Positions 9,013 to 16,830 of a DNA stretch of 64,000 nt are shown here, piece by piece. Each line of letters starts with the position of its first letter. The stretch's first letter is position 1. The notes beneath the pieces are model-generated. The model was not told the origin of the DNA and made no database searches. It worked only from the letters and a program-made list of their open reading frames with translations. The stretch comes from CADCTB01 sp964479465 (lineage in GTDB: Bacteria; Actinomycetota; Acidimicrobiia; Acidimicrobiales; AC-14), in NCBI GenBank assembly GCA_964479465.1, contig CAYZMG010000006.1, positions 48,006 to 112,005 on the forward strand. The letters are read 5' to 3'. The translations under genes and the position numbers were made by a program.

Positions 9013-10272
9013 GTGAGGTGGCGAGGTCATCCAATCGTGGGGCGGTCAGTTTGGACACTCGTTGACCAGGCGGCGTCCAGCAGCTCGAACTTCGTCGTCT
9101 CGCTGAGTGTTCTGGCAGTCGCCGACCGTGGAGAGTTCGCTGCCTTCTCAGTGGCCCTCACCGGATTCCTTCTGGTCACCCAGTTGGCTCGATCGACGTT
9201 CTCACTCCCGGTTCTCATCCTTTATTCGGGGGAGACGGGCGAAACTGCGGGGCGGTCGGCGCCGGCGGTGGCGGCGAGCGTCGCCACAGGAGTGGTCGGG
9301 GCGCTGGCGTTTGTGCTGGCGGGGGTCGCGTACGAGGAAGGCCGAACGCTCTTCTTCGTCCTCGCCTGCGGCCTGCCGTTCCTTCAATACCAGGACGGGA
9401 TCCGTCACGTCGCCTTCGCTCGCGGCCTTCCGAAGGTGGCGGCCCAGAGCGATCTGTCGTGGATCGGGCTCCAGGTGGGGGCCATCGCGGTCGCCGCCGC
9501 CGTCGGACAGCCGACGCCTGCGGCTCTCGTCGTGATCTGGGTGGCTGCCGGATCGATCAGCGGTCTTGTGTTCGGCGCCCGCCTCGGGGTGGTGCCGCGT
9601 TTCGGCCGGTGCAAGCAGTGGCTGGCCGACAACAAGGGACTGTGCACCCGCATGGCCACGGAGTTCCTGGTCAACTCGGGCAGCTACTACGCCCTCTGCT
9701 ACGGGCTCGTCGCCGTCGCCGGAGCAGACCAACTGGGAAGTTGGCGGGCCGCGCAGGCGCTGATCGGGCCCGTCAGCGTGTTGCTCATGGGTGGTACGAC
9801 GCTGGGCGTCCCTGAGAGTGTGCGAGTGCGGGATCGCCATACGCGCCTGTGGCTTCTGACCGGGCTTCTCTCGGTCGGCCTCGCTGTGATCGCGATCGCC
9901 GGTGGCGCGCTGGTCTATGCCGTCCTCCCCGGTCTGGGCCCCGAGTTGTTCCCGGATACCTGGAGGACGGCCCGGCCCGTCCTGCCGGTCTTGACCTTGT
10001 ATGCGGCAGCAGTAGGCGCTTCCACGGGTGCCGTCGCCGCCCTTCGAGCCCGCGAGCAGACACACTGGATCGTCGTCTTCCGCGCCGTCAGCGGTGCCGG
10101 CGCGCTCGCTCTCGGCCTGGCGCTCGCAACGCGCTCCGGAGCAATCGGCGCGCTGACGGGACTGTGCGTCTCCGAAGCCTTGTTCGGCGTCGCAGCGTGG
10201 GTGCGACTGGCCCGTACCATGTCGCAGCCGCTCACGGAATCTGAGCCCTCGACACCTCGGCCGCCCAGGTGA
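9013..10272 (+). CDS. Wzx-like polysaccharide flippase (MOP superfamily)
   Basis: 419 residues from GTG 9013 (GTG 9037 is an alternative). It has about a dozen hydrophobic segments separated by short loops, an N-terminal TLVDQAASSSSNFVVSL segment typical of RfbX/Wzx-type transporters, and no soluble domain. Such proteins move lipid-linked repeat units across the membrane. It lies between the methyltransferases and a Wzc/CpsD-like kinase, as in Wzx/Wzy-dependent clusters. The end overlaps the kinase start by GTGA. Confidence 0.7.
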   Translation: MRWRGHPIVGRSVWTLVDQAASSSSNFVVSLSVLAVADRGEFAAFSVALTGFLLVTQLARSTFSLPVLILYSGETGETAGRSAPAVAASVATGVVGALAFVLAGVAYEEGRTLFFVLACGLPFLQYQDGIRHVAFARGLPKVAAQSDLSWIGLQVGAIAVAAAVGQPTPAALVVIWVAAGSISGLVFGARLGVVPRFGRCKQWLADNKGLCTRMATEFLVNSGSYYALCYGLVAVAGADQLGSWRAAQALIGPVSVLLMGGTTLGVPESVRVRDRHTRLWLLTGLLSVGLAVIAIAGGALVYAVLPGLGPELFPDTWRTARPVLPVLTLYAAAVGASTGAVAALRAREQTHWIVVFRAVSGAGALALGLALATRSGAIGALTGLCVSEALFGVAAWVRLARTMSQPLTESEPSTPRPPR

Positions 10273-11837
10273 GCGCTAGGATCATGAGCCACATGGGTGC
10301 TGCGCAGGACGGCGAGCTGGGCCTCAGGGACTTCCTACAGATCCTGCGCCGGCGAAAGGGCATGATCGCACTGGCCGTCGTGTTGGTGACGGTCCCCACG
10401 CTGGTTATCTCCCTGCTTCAGACCCCTCGCTACGCCGGCACTGCCTCGATCCTGCTCCTGCCCCGCAGCAGTGAAACGCTGTTCGACCCGAACAGCGGCG
10501 TCCGCACCGACCCCAACCGGGAGGTGCAGAATGAGATCCGCATCCTCAGCAGCCAACCCGTTCGGGCGATGGTGCGCGCTGAGCTCGGCGAAGCACCGAA
10601 GGTAACAGCCACGCCTGACGGGCCGACAGACATCATCCGGGTGACGGCGAAAGACGTCGACCCACAGCGGGCGGCGGCACTGGCCAATTCCTACAGCTCG
10701 GCCTACATCGAGTACCGCCGCAAGCAGGCAGTCGACGACGTGCTTGCGGCCAGCCAGCAGATCCAGACGAAGATCACCGACCTGCAGAAGCAGATCGATG
10801 CTGCGGCCACTGGAGCCCCGAGGGACTCGTTGGTGCAGGCCCAGGCCCTCTTCAAGCAGAAGCTCGACCAGTTACAGGTCGACGGGGCGCTGAAGCGAGG
10901 TGGCGCCCAGCTCGTCACCCCTGCTGCCGCCTCGGCCAACCCGGTCTCGCCGCGGCCAATGCGCGCCGCCACCATCGCCCTCTTCCTGGGGCTCATGCTC
11001 GGGGTGGGGGTGGCCTTCGTGCGGGAGTTCCTTGACGACTCCATCAAGAACAAGGACGAGTTCGAGCGGGTCGCGCCCGGCCTCCCGGTCCTGGGGCTGA
11101 TCCCGGTGGTCGCCGCGTGGAGGGGCAAGGAGACGCCGTACCTCGTCTCCCTCGACGACCCGAACTCACCGGCGGCGGAGGCCTACCGGACTCTGCGGAC
11201 GTCGATCCAGTTCATCGGCCTCGAGCAGCCGATGCGGACACTGCAAATCACCAGCGCCAACCCCCAGGAGGGCAAGACCACGACGCTTGCCAACCTGGCC
11301 GTTGCCTTGGCCAGGTCCGGCTCCACCGTGGCCATCGTGTGTTGCGACCTGCGCCGGCCTCGTGTGCACGAGTTCTTCGGGCTGGACAACGAGGTCGGGT
11401 TCACCTCCGTCCTGCTCGGCAAGGTCGGCCTCGCCGGCGCCATGCAGGAGGTGCCCGACCAGGCGCGCCTTTCCCTGCTCGCCTCGGGCCCGTTGCCGCC
11501 GAACCCCTCCGAGCTGCTGTCTTCGCGCCGCACGGCCGAGGTGCTGGGCTCGTTGCAGGCCGAGTACGACATCGTCCTGATCGACGCCCCACCCGTGCTC
11601 CCGGTCACCGACGCCCTTGTCCTCTCGGGCCGGGTAGACGCGACCCTTGTCGTCGCCGTGGCCGGCGCCACAACCCGCAAGGAGGCAGCGCGGGCGGTCG
11701 AGCTCCTGCGTCAGGTCGACGCGCCGCTGGTGGGCGCGGTGCTCAACGGTGTCGACACCGAAGGGTCCTATGGCTACGCGTACGCGTCCTACAGGTACGA
11801 GGGGCCCCTTGGCCGTCGAGAGCCGGCGCAGAGCTGA
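10269..11837 (+). CDS. Polysaccharide co-polymerase / BY-type tyrosine kinase (Wzc/CpsD-like)
   Basis: 522 residues from GTG 10269 (ATG 10284 is possible). Wzz-type domain: a membrane helix near 32-50, a periplasm-equivalent loop with coiled coil (QQIQTKITDLQKQI), and a second helix near 234-252. A cytosolic P-loop kinase follows: Walker A NPQEGKTTT near 332, Walker A' CCDLRRP near 357, Walker B DIVLIDAPP near 434. The C-terminus carries a tyrosine cluster (GSYGYAYASYRYEG), the expected autophosphorylation site. It controls chain length and export of surface polysaccharide. It is fused in one chain, unlike the split CapA/CapB of many Firmicutes. Confidence 0.88.
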   Translation: MSARIMSHMGAAQDGELGLRDFLQILRRRKGMIALAVVLVTVPTLVISLLQTPRYAGTASILLLPRSSETLFDPNSGVRTDPNREVQNEIRILSSQPVRAMVRAELGEAPKVTATPDGPTDIIRVTAKDVDPQRAAALANSYSSAYIEYRRKQAVDDVLAASQQIQTKITDLQKQIDAAATGAPRDSLVQAQALFKQKLDQLQVDGALKRGGAQLVTPAAASANPVSPRPMRAATIALFLGLMLGVGVAFVREFLDDSIKNKDEFERVAPGLPVLGLIPVVAAWRGKETPYLVSLDDPNSPAAEAYRTLRTSIQFIGLEQPMRTLQITSANPQEGKTTTLANLAVALARSGSTVAIVCCDLRRPRVHEFFGLDNEVGFTSVLLGKVGLAGAMQEVPDQARLSLLASGPLPPNPSELLSSRRTAEVLGSLQAEYDIVLIDAPPVLPVTDALVLSGRVDATLVVAVAGATTRKEAARAVELLRQVDAPLVGAVLNGVDTEGSYGYAYASYRYEGPLGRREPAQS

Positions 11838-13758
11838 CGGCACGGGGGTAGCCCGCACCCGACGACCCCGGCACCGGAAGTGGTGGAACCCGTTTTGGCT
11901 GTGGCGCCATCGGTCCGGCCGGCGCCGGCGCCGGCGCTTCGACGTCCGGCTTCGCCGGCGCCGGCGGGCACAGCGCCGCGTCGCATGGGGGGTGGGTTTC
12001 GCCGCTCTGGTCCTCGGCCTCCTGAGCGCCGTGGCCATGCGGGACGTAGTGCGCATCCGCGGCCACCTGGTGGCCGCGCAGGCTGTGTTGCAGAGGAACA
12101 TCGACAACCCGGCCGTGCTCCGGACCCCGGAGGGCCGGACCGGCGCCCTGACCGACGTCGACGTCGCCCTCGTCTCCATCGACGACGCCCGACGCGACGC
12201 CCGAAGCTCCCCGGTGCTCCGCATGTTCCGCTTCCTTCCCCTCCTCGGTAGCCAGCGCTCCGGGCTGCTCAACCTCATCGACGACTCGGCCACCGCCGCC
12301 ACCGCCGGCCGGGGCCTGCTGGCCACGGTCGACGACCTGGCCGACCGGAACCGGCTGCAGGACGGCGCCGTGCCCCTCGACAGCCTCGGCGAACTCCAAG
12401 GCCAGGTCGACGCCACCGGGCGGGTCTTGGGCGGGCTCACCGGCCGCCCGGGGGTCTGGGGGCCGATCGGCGACGCCCAGCGCCGGTTCGACCGATTGGC
12501 CGGCGCCGGCTCCGAGCGGCTCACCGACGCCGCCCAGGCGCTCGGCGCAGCCCGAACGTTCATGGGCGCCGCCGGCCCCCGCCGCTACCTCGTCGCCCTG
12601 CAGAACAACGCCGAGATGCGCGCCCAGGGCGCGGTGCTGTCTTACGTCGTCATCCGCTTCGTCGACGGCAACCTGAGCTTCGAGCGCCGAGGCTCGGTGA
12701 TCGACCTGACGCTCGACCGTCCCGCCCCCACGCCGCTGCCCGCCGGCACCCGTGAGGTGTTCGGCGCCCTGGCCCCCACCCAGACCTGGCAGTCGGTCAA
12801 CTTCACCGCCGACTTCGCCCTCAGCGGCCGGATCATGTCCGACATGTACCACCAGGCGACGGGCCAGCCAGTCGACGGGGTGATCGCTATGGACGTACCG
12901 GCCCTGTCCGGCGTGCTGCGCGCCGTCGGCCCGGTGGCCATCGACTCTGTGGCCGAGCCCATCACCGCGGACAACGCCGGGCGCCTGCTGCTCAATGAGT
13001 TCTACGCCGGGCTGGGCCCGACCAACGACGCCATGGTCCGGCGCGAGCGCCTCGGCGACGTCGTCGCCGCCGTCGTGGCCCGATTGACGACCGGTAGCCA
13101 CGACGCCGTGGGCATGGGCCGGGAACTGGGCGACGCCGCCGCCGGCGGGCACCTGCGCCTGTGGAGCGCAGACGCGAGCGAGGAGGAGGTGTTCGCGCGG
13201 ACCGGCCTCGGTGGCGGCCCGGGCGCTGAGGCGGCCGACCGTACCTTCCACTTGGCCGTCCAGAACCGAACGGCCAGCAAGCTCGACTACTTCCTGAAGC
13301 CGTCGGTCCGCCAGGAGATCCAGGTGACGGGGCGGGGGACGGCCGTTGTGCGCACCACGGTGACGTTGGAGAACCAGGCGCCGGAAGACGCCAGGCCCTC
13401 CTACCAGTTCGGGCCCGCGGGGATCACCGAGAAGCCCGGCGACTACCTCGGATGGGTGCTCCTGTGGGGGCCGGCGGGCTCGCGGCAGGTCCAGGGTGGT
13501 GTCATGGAATCGGGGCTCAACCTCTCCCAGTTCGTGGTGGCCGTGCCGGCCGGCGAGCGCCGTGAAGTCACCTTCGAGACGGTGCTTCCCGGGGCGGTGC
13601 GAGACGGGGAGCTGAAGCTGCGCCTCGTGCCCCAACCCCGCCTGGAGCCCATGCCGCTGTCGGTGACGCTCCGGGCGGACGGGCCGGTCAAGGGGTCACC
13701 CGTCGCATGGCAGGGCAGCTGGGACAGGGTGCAGAGCCTGGCCTGGTCGATCGGGTGA
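11809..13758 (+). CDS. DUF4012 domain-containing membrane protein
   Basis: About 649 residues from TTG 11809, preceded by GAGGGG and overlapping the kinase by 29 nt; ATG 11770 is an alternative. The N-terminus is strongly basic, with runs of Arg before a single membrane segment (VAWGVGFAALVLGLLSAVA). The rest is extracytoplasmic, with the DUF4012 core around YLVALQNNAEMRAQGAVLSY. DUF4012 proteins recur in actinobacterial polysaccharide loci but have no assigned activity. Its place after the Wzc-like kinase suggests a part in export, anchoring or processing of the polymer; this is inference. Confidence 0.75.
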   Translation: MAVESRRRADGTGVARTRRPRHRKWWNPFWLWRHRSGRRRRRRFDVRLRRRRRAQRRVAWGVGFAALVLGLLSAVAMRDVVRIRGHLVAAQAVLQRNIDNPAVLRTPEGRTGALTDVDVALVSIDDARRDARSSPVLRMFRFLPLLGSQRSGLLNLIDDSATAATAGRGLLATVDDLADRNRLQDGAVPLDSLGELQGQVDATGRVLGGLTGRPGVWGPIGDAQRRFDRLAGAGSERLTDAAQALGAARTFMGAAGPRRYLVALQNNAEMRAQGAVLSYVVIRFVDGNLSFERRGSVIDLTLDRPAPTPLPAGTREVFGALAPTQTWQSVNFTADFALSGRIMSDMYHQATGQPVDGVIAMDVPALSGVLRAVGPVAIDSVAEPITADNAGRLLLNEFYAGLGPTNDAMVRRERLGDVVAAVVARLTTGSHDAVGMGRELGDAAAGGHLRLWSADASEEEVFARTGLGGGPGAEAADRTFHLAVQNRTASKLDYFLKPSVRQEIQVTGRGTAVVRTTVTLENQAPEDARPSYQFGPAGITEKPGDYLGWVLLWGPAGSRQVQGGVMESGLNLSQFVVAVPAGERREVTFETVLPGAVRDGELKLRLVPQPRLEPMPLSVTLRADGPVKGSPVAWQGSWDRVQSLAWSIG

Positions 13759-13792
13759 CGGGTCGGTTGTTTGCAACGCCGTCCAAGTCAGC

Positions 13793-13798
13793 TAGCCT
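13793..13798 (+). promoter_or_regulatory. Putative promoter -10 of the LARTG surface protein
   Basis: TAGCCT at 13793-13798 with TTGCAA at 13771-13776, a 16-nt spacer. The start codon is at 13833, so the transcript would have a leader with a GGGGGG Shine-Dalgarno stretch. Confidence 0.5.
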
Positions 13799-13832
13799 GC
13801 CGGGAAAAGGTCCCGACGGGGGGAATAGAACG

Positions 13833-14687
13833 ATGAGGCGTAGTCGAAACGCAGCCCTTCTGGCTGTCGCGTGCGTGGCTGGGGCGCTCGCCTTTATGAC
13901 ATCGCCGGCGGCGGCGCAGACCGGCTACCCGCCGGGTCCATGCTCGATCCTCAGCGGCAGCCAGTTCGCGGGCAACGCCAGCGTCGGGCAGACCTTCACG
14001 GTCACGGTTTCCCCCGCCTGCGTCTTCACGGCCGGCGGCACGGCCAGCGTCGTGGTCAACGGCGCCGCGGCCTTCACCAAGCCGGTCAACGCCGATGGCA
14101 CTGTGACCGTGACCGTCACCGTGCTGTCGACCACCCAGCTTTCGGTCAACCCGATCGTCCCCGCCGTCTGCGGCGTCAACACGATCGCGGTCACCGCGCC
14201 GTCGGCTGTCGCCAGCGGCCAGTCCGTGACCCAGACGGTCACCTTCAACCTCGTCTGCCCCGGGCAGACCGGCGACATCAACATCTGCAACGCCGGCGAC
14301 GGTGGCGACGGTGGGGCCGGCATCGCCCAGGGCGGCAGCGCGGTCAGCGGCGGGGGCACGGCCACCGGCGGAGCCGGCACCGGTACCGGCGGCGCGGCCG
14401 GCCACGGTGGCGATGCCTGCAACGTGACGCTTGTTTCCGGTCCGTCCTCCGGCGGAGGAGGTGCCGGTGGCGGCGGCGGCGCCGGCGGGGCTGGTGGCGC
14501 CGGCGGGGCCGGCGGCGCTGGTGGCGGCGGCGGGGCCGGTGCGGTCGGCGTAAAGGTCGTCGCCCAGCAGGGCGTGCTGGCCCGCACGGGCGCGGCGCTG
14601 TCCCAGTACGCCTTCGCTGCGGTGGCAATGGTGTTCGCCGGCGTGCTCCTCACCCTCGGCGCCCGGCGCCGGCGGGCGCGGCGATAG
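13833..14687 (+). CDS. Secreted glycine-rich protein with LARTG sortase-type anchor
   Basis: 284 residues. A signal peptide (ALLAVACVAGALAFM...AAA) is followed by AQTGYPPGPC and a compact beta-rich domain of about 125 residues with four cysteines, repeated in the next gene. Residues from about 150 form a glycine-rich block starting NICNAGDGG and ending ACN, followed by long GGAGG runs. The C-terminus is a sorting signal: LARTG, a hydrophobic stretch (YAFAAVAMVFAGVLLTLG) and a basic tail (RRRRARR). LAxTG signals are used by class E sortases of high-GC actinobacteria. Likely a wall-anchored protein; the ligand is unknown. Confidence 0.8.
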   Translation: MRRSRNAALLAVACVAGALAFMTSPAAAQTGYPPGPCSILSGSQFAGNASVGQTFTVTVSPACVFTAGGTASVVVNGAAAFTKPVNADGTVTVTVTVLSTTQLSVNPIVPAVCGVNTIAVTAPSAVASGQSVTQTVTFNLVCPGQTGDINICNAGDGGDGGAGIAQGGSAVSGGGTATGGAGTGTGGAAGHGGDACNVTLVSGPSSGGGGAGGGGGAGGAGGAGGAGGAGGGGGAGAVGVKVVAQQGVLARTGAALSQYAFAAVAMVFAGVLLTLGARRRRARR

Positions 14688-14734
14688 GCACTCTCCTTCC
14701 GTAGCGGATGGCAAGGGCCGGCAACCCGGTCGAC

Positions 14735-14740
14735 TAGCCT
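14735..14740 (+). promoter_or_regulatory. Putative -10 of the LSRTG surface protein
   Basis: TAGCCT, the same hexamer as upstream of the 13833 paralogue, 33 nt before the ATG at 14774. This suggests the two paralogues have separate promoters. Confidence 0.4.
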
Positions 14741-14773
14741 GCGCGGGTCCGTGCATTTCAGGAGGACCCGTTG

Positions 14774-15346
14774 ATGAGGCGTACACAGGCAATGGTGGCG
14801 CTGGTGGGCCTCTTTGGCGCACTCGTGCTCCTCGTGGCGCCGGCAGCGTCGGCCCAGACCGGGTACCCGCCCGGGCTGTGCACCGCGGTGACCGGCTCCC
14901 AGAACGTGGGCACCGTGAATGTCGGTCAGCGGTTCGTGCTCCAGGTCGCCCCCACGTGCCTCTTCACGCCGGGCACGCCCGTCACGGTCACGGTCAACGG
15001 CGTCGACATCCCGGGCAAGACCGCAGAGACGGGTGGCTTTGTGCTCCTCGACATCACCGTGCTCTCGGCCACCCAGCTTTCGATCAACCCGATCGTCCCC
15101 GCCAACTGCGGCACGAACACCGTCACCGCCCGGGGGGCGTCGTCGACGGCTCAGGGCGGCATCTCGACCCAGACGGCCAACTTCACCCTCAACTGCCCGG
15201 CGGGCACGGCGTCGCCGGCCACGCCGGCCACCGGACTGCTTTCCCGGACCGGTTCCGACACCATGCGCTACGCGGCCGTCGCCCTGGCGCTGGTCGTCGC
15301 CGGCTCCCTGGCCCTGGTCGTCACCCGCCGGCGGCGGACCGCCTAA
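14774..15346 (+). CDS. Secreted LSRTG-anchored surface protein, paralogue of the upstream gene
   Basis: 190 residues; GGAGG lies 8 nt before the ATG. Signal peptide, then AQTGYPPGLC and a domain matching the 13833 protein at many positions (GSQ, VGQ.F, VTVNG, TVLS.TQLS.NPIVPA.CG.NT). The glycine-rich block is absent. It ends LLSRTG, one membrane-length hydrophobic stretch and RRRRTA, a sortase-type signal with Ser in the second position. Tandem duplication followed by gain or loss of the glycine-rich block is the simplest reading. Function unknown. Confidence 0.78.
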   Translation: MRRTQAMVALVGLFGALVLLVAPAASAQTGYPPGLCTAVTGSQNVGTVNVGQRFVLQVAPTCLFTPGTPVTVTVNGVDIPGKTAETGGFVLLDITVLSATQLSINPIVPANCGTNTVTARGASSTAQGGISTQTANFTLNCPAGTASPATPATGLLSRTGSDTMRYAAVALALVVAGSLALVVTRRRRTA

Positions 15347-15500
15347 GCGCTGTTTCGCCTCGCAACCGTAGGTTGCTCGGCGAGGCAGCTGCGCTCGGTC
15401 GGCCGGCAAAGCCGGCTCTCCCTCGCCGTTTCTTGTTGCCGGCGGCCGGACTGGGGCCGCCTCCGGCGGCGTCGGCGGCCGCCGGGTTAAGGCGTCGGCG
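15347..15500. repeat. GC-rich intergenic hairpin repeat (family copy 1)
   Basis: A convergent gap. It holds CCGGC-AAA-GCCGG and GCCGCC-TCC-GGCGGC hairpins. The segment GGCCGCCTCCGGCGGCG also occurs in the copy at 20340-20500. No gene is seen. Confidence 0.6.
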
Positions 15501-16784
15501 TTACAGATACTCCACGTTCTCCGCCGCTGGCACCCGCCGGCGGGTGTCGAGGACGTAGCGAGCGTGGGTCCCCACCATCTCCATGTCGAAGGCGTCGTGG
15601 TCGGTGAGCAGGATGACCGCGTCGGCTGCGGCCAGCTCTTCGGGCGTGACGTCCACCCGCTCGACCGAGCCATGGACATGGTCCGAGCCGACGAACGGGT
15701 CGGCGACCCGCACCTCGGCGCCCAGGCCCAGCAGGCGCTCGGCCACCACGACCGCCGGCGATTCCCGATCGTCGCCGGTGTTGGCCTTGTAGGCCAGGCC
15801 CAGCAGCAGGATGCGGCTGCCGTTGACGGCCTGGCGCCGGCGGTTCAGGGCCTCGGTCAGGCGGCGCACCACGTAGTCGGGCATGTGGTCGTTGATGTCG
15901 TTGGCCAGCTCGACGAAGCGGAACGACTGGCCGAGAGCCCGGCGCACCCGCCAGGACAGGTAGCTGGGGTCGATGGGCAGGCAGTGGCCGCCCACGCCGG
16001 GCCCGGGGGTGAAGCGCATGAACCCGAAGGGCTTGGTGGCGGCGGCGTCGATGGCCTCCCACACGTCGATGCCCAGGTCGCCGGCGAACATGGCCAGCTC
16101 GTTGACCAATGCGATGTTCACGTGGCGGAAGGTGTTCTCGAGCAGCTTGGCCAGCTCGGCTTCCTTGGGCCCCGACACGGCCACGGTGGTCTCCACGATG
16201 CCGGCGTAGAAGCCCTCGACGGCGGCGAGCGACGCAGCGTCGACGCCGGAGACGACCTTGGGCGTGTTGTCCAGCCGCCACTTGGGGTTGCCGGGGTCGA
16301 TGCGCTCAGGGCTGTAGCCCAGGAAGAAGTCGACGCCGGTCGCCAGGCCCGAGCCCTCCTCCAGGAGGGGCGCCAGCAGCTCTTCGGTGGTGCCCGGGTA
16401 GGTGGTGGACTCGAGGATCACCGTGGCTCCCGGGCGCAGGTGGGGGGCGAGCGTCACCGCCGCCGACTCGATGTAGGACAGGTCGGGGAGGCCCTCCCGC
16501 AGGGGGGTGGGCACGGTGATGACGGCCACGTCGAAACCGGCGCAGGCCGCCGGATCGAGGCTCGGCAGGTACCGGCCGGTGGCGAGGGCGGCGGCCAGCT
16601 CCTCCGCGGGCACGTCCTCCACGTAGGTCTCGGCCGCCAGCAGACGCTTGACCCGGAACTCGGCCACCTCGTAGCCGACGACGTGGTGGCCGGCATCAAC
16701 CGCCCGCATGGCCAGGGGCAGGCCGACATAGCCCTGCCCGACGACGACGACCTTCAATGACTTCGACAACTCCCGCCGCATCAT
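15501..16784 (-). CDS. Nucleotide-sugar 6-dehydrogenase (UDP-HexNAc dehydrogenase-like)
   Basis: About 427 residues from the tandem ATGs at 16784/16781 next to GGGAG. It oxidises a UDP-sugar to the uronic acid with NAD. The N-terminal Rossmann motif is VVGQGYVGLPLA (near 14-24), the central domain has GYSPERIDPGN, TKPFGFMRFTPGPG and the catalytic Cys in GGHCLPIDP near 265, and the C-terminal domain has LLLGLAYKANTGDDRESP. The pattern fits the WecC/WbpA/Tuv group (UDP-N-acetyl sugars) better than plain UDP-glucose dehydrogenase, but the substrate is not certain. It supplies a charged sugar for the nearby polysaccharide cluster. Confidence 0.85.
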   Translation of the reverse strand: MMRRELSKSLKVVVVGQGYVGLPLAMRAVDAGHHVVGYEVAEFRVKRLLAAETYVEDVPAEELAAALATGRYLPSLDPAACAGFDVAVITVPTPLREGLPDLSYIESAAVTLAPHLRPGATVILESTTYPGTTEELLAPLLEEGSGLATGVDFFLGYSPERIDPGNPKWRLDNTPKVVSGVDAASLAAVEGFYAGIVETTVAVSGPKEAELAKLLENTFRHVNIALVNELAMFAGDLGIDVWEAIDAAATKPFGFMRFTPGPGVGGHCLPIDPSYLSWRVRRALGQSFRFVELANDINDHMPDYVVRRLTEALNRRRQAVNGSRILLLGLAYKANTGDDRESPAVVVAERLLGLGAEVRVADPFVGSDHVHGSVERVDVTPEELAAADAVILLTDHDAFDMEMVGTHARYVLDTRRRVPAAENVEYL

Positions 16785-16817
16785 CTCCCAAGTCTCGCGC
16801 GCCGCGGAGCAGCCCGG

Positions 16818-16823
16818 TAGTCT
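16818..16823 (+). promoter_or_regulatory. Putative leaderless -10 (coiled-coil protein)
   Basis: TAGTCT ends 7 nt before the GTG at 16831; no Shine-Dalgarno site is visible between. Confidence 0.45.
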
Positions 16824-16830
16824 TCGGGTC

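Noticed and set aside
11743..13635. 630-codon minus-strand frame
   Set aside because: Antisense shadow of the DUF4012 gene, rich in His/Gly/Val with no domain.
14440..14560. GGAGG-rich stretch as a PE_PGRS-type mycobacterial protein
   Set aside because: No PE domain is present and the protein ends in a sortase-type signal; the resemblance is compositional.
14744..14770. CGGGTCC/GGACCCG hairpin over the Shine-Dalgarno site of the LSRTG gene
   Set aside because: The predicted transcription start (about 14747) falls inside the left arm, so the stem would not form fully in the RNA.
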